NCBI GenBank assembly: GCA_041402005.1
Contig: JAWKTB010000003.1
Coordinates: 310,001 to 374,000 of the forward strand
DNA from: JAJRXR01 sp041402005
GTDB taxonomy: Bacteria > Planctomycetota > Phycisphaerae > Phycisphaerales > UBA1924
Direction of reading: 5' to 3'
Length of the DNA stretch: 64,000 bases
In this document: piece after piece, positions 60,714 through 64,000 of the stretch
Numbering within the stretch: position 1 is the stretch's first letter
Layout of the letters: each line of letters begins with the position of its first letter
Position numbers and translations under genes: made by a program
The notes under the pieces: model-generated
Database searches by the model: none
What the model saw: the letters and a program-made list of their open reading frames with translations, nothing else
Told to the model about the DNA's origin: nothing

Positions 60714-62249
60714 ATGGATGAGCGTCCTGGAGTGGACGGGGACGCCGCGCGCGCCGAGAGCGCGGGCGGCGGGGATGGTGGCGGGCGCGCCCTGGTCGAG
60801 GAGATCCGAGGGCCGCGCCCCGAGACGGCGGACGAACTGCACGCGTGGGTGCGCGACGCGCTCGGGGTGGAGATCGCGCGCGAGGCGTTGATCGAGGGGC
60901 ACGCGGCGCCGTTCGACTATCTCTGTCACGCGTACTTCGAGGCGCGTTCGCCCCGCGATCTGGTCGTGTGGGCCAACCGCGGCGGTGGCAAGACGTTCCT
61001 GGCGGCGATCGCGACGCTCGCGGACATGGTCTTCAAGGACGGCATAGAGATCCGCGTGCTGGGAGGATCGCTCGAGCAGGCCAAGCGGATGCACGCGCAT
61101 CTGCGGGCGTTCCTGTCGCGCCCGGGGCTCGATCGCCTGGTGGAGGGGCGGATCACGCAGCGGCGGGTGCGCCTGGTCAACGGGTCGAGCCTGGAGCTCT
61201 TGGCCCAGTCGCAGACGTCGGTGCGTGGGACTCGCGTGCAGAAGCTCCGGTGCGACGAGGTGGAGCTGTTCGACCCTGACGTGTGGGAGGCGGCGCAGCT
61301 GGTGACGCGCTCGAAGGATTGCGGCGGGATCTCGGTGCGAGGCTCGGTTGAGTGCCTGAGCACGATGCATGTGCCGTACGGGCTGATGCACAGGCTCGTC
61401 CGCGAGTGTGAGGGGGAGAACGCGACGCGGCGACTGTTCCGCTGGGGATTGGTGGACGTCTTGGGACGGTGCGGAGAGGAGCGAGTGTGCGACTCGCCTT
61501 GTGCGCTATTGGAGGAGTGCGCGGGGCGGGCCAAGTCGCGCGACGCGCGTGGCGTGACGCCCGGGCACGTGGAGGTGGAGGACGCGATCACGCAGAAGCG
61601 GCGCGTCGGCGAGGGGACGTGGCGGTCGGAGATGCTCTGCCTCGAGCCCAGGCGGAGCGACTGCGTGCTTCCCGAGTTCGACCCGCGCGTGCACGTGGTG
61701 GACGCCCTCCCCGAGTCGCGCGAGGGGTGGCTCTGGGTCGGGGGGATGGACTTCGGGATCCGGTCGCCAACGGTGGTCCTGTGGGCGGGGCTCGATCCGT
61801 CGGGGGTGCTGTGGGTGGTGGACGAGCGGGTGGAGGCGGGGCAGACGCTCGGGACGCACGTCGAGGCGATCAAGACCGCGCCGTGGGCGGCGCTCGCGTG
61901 GATCGGGGTGGACCCGGCCGGTGGCCAGCGCTCCGGACAGACGGGCCTGTCCGACATCCAGGCGATGCGCCAGGCAGGGCTGGTGGTCAAGCATCGGCGG
62001 ATGGGCGTCGCGGAGGGGCTGGAGCTGGTGCGGGCGCGCCTGCGGCCGGCGTCGGGGGGCCCGCGCCTGCTCGTGCACCGGCGCTGCGCGAAGCTGATCG
62101 AGTCGCTCGAGACGTACCGGTACCACGCGGACCGACCCGAGTCGATCGAGCCCGTCAAGGACGGCTCGGACCACGCGGTCGATGCGCTGCGCTACATGGT
62201 GCAGAACCTGGACGCGGCGTACGAGACGAGGTACTCACGCTACGCGTGA
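60714..62249 (+). CDS. Phage-type terminase large subunit (TerL)
   Basis: 511 residues, ATG 60714, 11 nt after the tiny gene. ATPase domain: VVWANRGGGKTFLAAIA (Walker A, 85-100), KLRCDEVELFD (Walker B, 177-187, Asp181-Glu182), CLSTMHVPYG as coupling motif region. RNase H-like nuclease: GGMDFGIRSPT (Asp346), WIGVDPAGGQ (Asp400) and KDGSDHAVDALRYMVQN (Asp486/Asp490), all acidic residues present. A Cys cluster (CGEERVCDSPCALLEEC, 253-269) may bind zinc. Known role: packaging motor that cuts and translocates phage DNA. No portal, capsid or protease gene follows. Confidence 0.9.
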   Translation: MDERPGVDGDAARAESAGGGDGGGRALVEEIRGPRPETADELHAWVRDALGVEIAREALIEGHAAPFDYLCHAYFEARSPRDLVVWANRGGGKTFLAAIATLADMVFKDGIEIRVLGGSLEQAKRMHAHLRAFLSRPGLDRLVEGRITQRRVRLVNGSSLELLAQSQTSVRGTRVQKLRCDEVELFDPDVWEAAQLVTRSKDCGGISVRGSVECLSTMHVPYGLMHRLVRECEGENATRRLFRWGLVDVLGRCGEERVCDSPCALLEECAGRAKSRDARGVTPGHVEVEDAITQKRRVGEGTWRSEMLCLEPRRSDCVLPEFDPRVHVVDALPESREGWLWVGGMDFGIRSPTVVLWAGLDPSGVLWVVDERVEAGQTLGTHVEAIKTAPWAALAWIGVDPAGGQRSGQTGLSDIQAMRQAGLVVKHRRMGVAEGLELVRARLRPASGGPRLLVHRRCAKLIESLETYRYHADRPESIEPVKDGSDHAVDALRYMVQNLDAAYETRYSRYA

Positions 62250-62251
62250 GG

Positions 62252-62320
62252 AGATAGCAGATAGCAGATCGCCAGATGGCAGATGATTCTGATTTGCTAT
62301 CTGCTGATCTGCCATCTGGC
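62252..62320. repeat. Palindromic element in the TerL convergent junction
   Basis: GCCAGATGGCAGAT (62271-62284) is the exact complement of ATCTGCCATCTGGC (62307-62320), and AGCAGATAGCA (62256-62266) of TGCTATCTGCT (62295-62305); the pairings compete. It is built from GATAGCA and CAGATGG words and is AT-richer than the flanks. It lies between TerL (+) and a small membrane protein gene (-). Confidence 0.8.
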
Positions 62321-62326
62321 CATCTC

Positions 62327-62581
62327 TCACGTCCCCGGCATCGGCGCCAGCTCGGGGATGGCGTAGCCGATGATGAGGTAGGCGGCGAGGCCCAAGAGGG
62401 CGATGCCGCCCACGATCTGGATGGTGAAGGAGATCACCTGGGGCCAGTACTTGCGCATGTTGGGGACGCGGACGGCCTTGTACCCGCACGCGATGAAGAA
62501 CGCGATGGGGATCACCAGCAGGAACCACCACTCGTGCAGGGCGATGGGGTCGATGAAGGGGGTGTAGGCGAGGGTGGTCAC
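62327..62581 (-). CDS. Small membrane protein
   Basis: 84 residues from GTG 62581, overlapping the TGA of the upstream gene (GTGA, 62578-62581), so coupled. TTLAYTPFIDPIALHEWW, TM1 (FLLVIPIAFFIACGYKAV), a basic loop VPNMRKYW, TM2 (VISFTIQIVGGIALLGLAAYL) and a short Pro-rich tail. Inner membrane, two TM. I recall similar small proteins after DUF6677-like genes in planctomycetes but cannot confirm. Function unknown. Confidence 0.75.
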   Translation of the reverse strand: MTTLAYTPFIDPIALHEWWFLLVIPIAFFIACGYKAVRVPNMRKYWPQVISFTIQIVGGIALLGLAAYLIIGYAIPELAPMPGT

Positions 62582-63168
62582 TTCCGGGCTTCCTTCTCGA
62601 GGAGAGCCCCGAGGGGGCCGCCGCTTCGGTGGGTCGATGGATGCGGGCGTCCCCTCTTGCTGCGGCTCGTCGGCAAGAGCGCGTCGAGGATGATGATGAA
62701 GTTGAGCATGCCGGCGAGCGTGGCGGCGAGGGTGCCGATCTCGTTCATCTTGGCGACGGACTTGACGTTGGGGGGTCCCTTGCCGTCGGTGGCGGGGGCC
62801 CACACGGGCTCGGTCTTGCCGTCGGCATCGAGGTCGCGGGAGACGCGCATCTCGTCGGGGTGACCCGAGCGTGGGAGTCGGGTGTCGGGGTCGAGGGCCT
62901 TGAAGCGGGTCTGGTGGACGTAGTTGATGCCGAAGGCGACGGGTCCGACGAAGGCCTGGCCGACGAACCAGATCTTGTCCTCGCGGGAGTCGATGACGTC
63001 GATGCCGCCGACGAGCATGCCGCCGAGGAAGAGGCCGAGGACCCCGACGGCGGCCATGACGCCGCGGTAGGGCTCGCCCCGGTAGAACTGGCCCGCGCCG
63101 GGGAGGAGGCAGGCGAGGATGCCGGCGACGAGGTCGAGGCCCTTGGGATGCGGGTCGGATGGGGGCAT
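62578..63168 (-). CDS. Multi-pass membrane protein of unknown function
   Basis: 196 residues, ATG 63168. LDLVAGILACLLPGAGQFYRGEPYRGVMAAVGVLGLFLGG is a helical hairpin of the type GAGxFYxGxxxRG seen in DUF6677/TM2-like proteins. Further TM segments lie around 70-85 and 145-165 (IGTLAATLAGMLNFIIILDAL), with an exposed loop between (DPDTRLPRSGHPDEMRV...DLDADGKTEPVW). The tail is basic. Coupled by overlap to the 84-residue protein. A 212-nt gap with a promoter separates it from the divergent acidic protein. Confidence 0.72.
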   Translation of the reverse strand: MPPSDPHPKGLDLVAGILACLLPGAGQFYRGEPYRGVMAAVGVLGLFLGGMLVGGIDVIDSREDKIWFVGQAFVGPVAFGINYVHQTRFKALDPDTRLPRSGHPDEMRVSRDLDADGKTEPVWAPATDGKGPPNVKSVAKMNEIGTLAATLAGMLNFIIILDALLPTSRSKRGRPHPSTHRSGGPLGALLEKEARK

Positions 63169-63273
63169 GGAGCGGGGGGTCTCAGGGGGTGGAGGGGGAG
63201 TCTAGCGGCGCGAGGGGGCGTGGCCCCAGGGGTGCGGGCGGCGGGGGTCGTCGTGGAGGGGTGGAGTGGGTGA

Positions 63274-63301
63274 TTGACAGACGAGAGGTGGGCGGTAGTG
63301 T
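63274..63301 (+). promoter_or_regulatory. Predicted sigma-70-type promoter of the acidic protein gene
   Basis: Perfect TTGACA (63274-63279), 16-bp spacer, weak TAGTGT (63296-63301), about 80 nt upstream of the ATG at 63381. Confidence 0.45.
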
Positions 63302-63380
63302 ACGGCCCGATCGGGAAACCGGAACCTGGGCGCCGAGGGAGGCGCCGCCCCCCGGACGCGTGTAACGAGGACGAGACGTC

Positions 63381-63635
63381 ATGGCGCAAGAGCTGGAACT
63401 GAGCGTGGTGGGAGTGCTCGAGCCGACGCGGGACGGCGGGGTCGGCGGATGGTCCCAGAACATCCCGCTCGCTGGCGAGGAAGAGGATGATGACGAGATG
63501 TACTTCCTCGAGGAGGACGACGACGAGGAGGACGATGAGGTCTTCGAGGACGACGAGGAGTATGACGATTACGAGGAGTTCGAGGACGAGGATGAAGTGG
63601 ACGAGGACCTCGAAGGGGACGATGAAGACCTCTAG
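63381..63635 (+). CDS. Highly acidic small protein
   Basis: 84 residues, ATG 63381 with ACGAGG ribosome site. The first 30 residues are ordinary (MAQELELSVVGVLEPTRDGG); residues 33-84 are almost only Asp and Glu with scattered aromatics (EEYDDYEEFEDEDEVDEDL). Codons alternate GAG/GAC normally, so it is not a shadow frame. Resembles histone-mimic or chaperone-like acidic tails, but no family assigned. Followed by its own hairpin terminator. Confidence 0.7.
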   Translation: MAQELELSVVGVLEPTRDGGVGGWSQNIPLAGEEEDDDEMYFLEEDDDEEDDEVFEDDEEYDDYEEFEDEDEVDEDLEGDDEDL

Positions 63636-63660
63636 GTTGCCGCGCGGGGACGCCTGAGAC

Positions 63661-63692
63661 GCCTCCCGCCCTGTGGGCGACCGGGAGGCTTT
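63661..63692 (+). terminator. Probable terminator after the acidic protein gene
   Basis: GCCTCCCG (63661-63668) pairs with CGGGAGGC (63682-63689), followed by TTTCC. The inner part can fold again as CGCCC-TGT-GGGCG. The T-run is short, hence moderate confidence. Confidence 0.6.
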
Positions 63693-63695
63693 CCG

Positions 63696-64000
63696 ATGGG
63701 ACGGGCGGACAAGAGCAAGACAGGTCGCGAGGAGCACTCGAAGTCCGAGGGGGAATCGGGGGGGGATGGCGTGATCGATCGGCGCGTGGGCGTAGATCGT
63801 CGGCGCGTGCGGATGATCAAGGACGGCAAGGAGGTCGCGCCGACGGGGCTGGAGCGTCGTCGGGGGCCTGGTCGTCGTCTGAGCGATTTCACGAAGGCCG
63901 CCGAGGAAGGCGAGATGACCACGGAGCAGTTCCTGTTCCTGGTCGCGATCGATACGTTCAAGCAGGCGAACGACAAGACGTTCCCGACGTGGACGGACGT
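63696..64000 (+). CDS. Conserved hypothetical protein, 5' part (runs off window)
   Basis: At least 101 residues from ATG 63696. A basic/charged start (MGRADKSKTGREEHSKSEG), then DGVIDRRVGVDRRRVRMIKDGKEVAPTGLERRRGPGRRLSDF and EGEMTTEQFLFLVAIDTFKQANDKTFPTWTDV. The second half looks like a small helical domain that would continue beyond the edge. I believe similar proteins occur in other planctomycetes, but no function is known to me. Start follows the terminator of the acidic gene by 4 nt. Confidence 0.65.
   Translation, partial: MGRADKSKTGREEHSKSEGESGGDGVIDRRVGVDRRRVRMIKDGKEVAPTGLERRRGPGRRLSDFTKAAEEGEMTTEQFLFLVAIDTFKQANDKTFPTWTD

Noticed and set aside
57641..62249. Complete prophage
   Set aside because: No integrase, portal, capsid, tail, holin or attachment repeats seen; neighbours on both sides are host-type membrane and regulatory genes.

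Overview
The window reads as chromosomal DNA of a high-GC planctomycete, most likely of the class Phycisphaerae. Supporting signs are very GC-rich third codon positions, an EF-Tu with the altered switch I (KTVTI instead of RGITI) that I recall from planctomycetes, a Rho with a replaced N-terminal domain, LPS-core genes (a Gram-negative envelope), and eleven exported proteins ending in short DFSDV..FL..FG repeats and usually GCP (a GC-type dockerin-like tail that I associate with Phycisphaerae). This is inference from gene content; no rRNA gene is present.

Layout. 1-2.5 kb: the end of a zinc metalloprotease and a sulfotransferase. 2.6-13.7 kb (minus strand): ptsI, an RNase E/G, dxr, two TPR-GT41 O-GlcNAc-transferase-like proteins and two sulfotransferases, the last five closely spaced. 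13.9-15.2 kb: rho. 15.2-20.8 kb: five tandem paralogues of an exported dockerin-tailed protein, the first-transcribed one broken. 21-24.6 kb: the translation/transcription cluster tRNA-Thr, tuf, rpmG, tRNA-Trp, secE, nusG, followed not by rplK but by a 1401-residue AsmA-like protein and a kinase-like protein. 29.6-38.5 kb: M42-type peptidase, DEAD-box helicase, divergent LPS-core glycosyltransferase and kinase, orphan DNA methyltransferase, FG-GAP/UnbV protein, DUF167 protein and an MntR-type regulator with a palindromic site. 38.7-54.8 kb: secreted subtilases and FG-GAP proteins with dockerin tails (one subtilase frameshifted), a small AsmA-like protein, two unknown proteins and a Ycf46-like AAA ATPase. 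54.8-57.4 kb: a ubiA gene shredded by frameshifts, a GbsR/MarR regulator and an HTH-membrane protein.

The most unusual block is 57.6-62.2 kb. A self-cleaving S24 (LexA/CI-type) repressor is divergent from four plus-strand genes: a double-HTH protein, an ABC-ATPase/GNAT fusion (COG2401-like architecture), a tiny protein and an apparently intact phage large terminase. No portal, capsid, tail or integrase gene is nearby. A perfect 7-4-7 palindrome between the two arms overlaps both predicted -10 boxes, so the block looks like a damage-inducible, phage-derived switch.

Intergenic space is rich in palindromic elements: REP-like hairpins with a TGGAA loop (six good copies, two of them read into coding sequence), a large composite palindrome sharing a 19-mer with a second site 27 kb away, and long hairpins in three of the five convergent gene junctions. 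Coding ends at the right edge with a conserved-looking partial gene.
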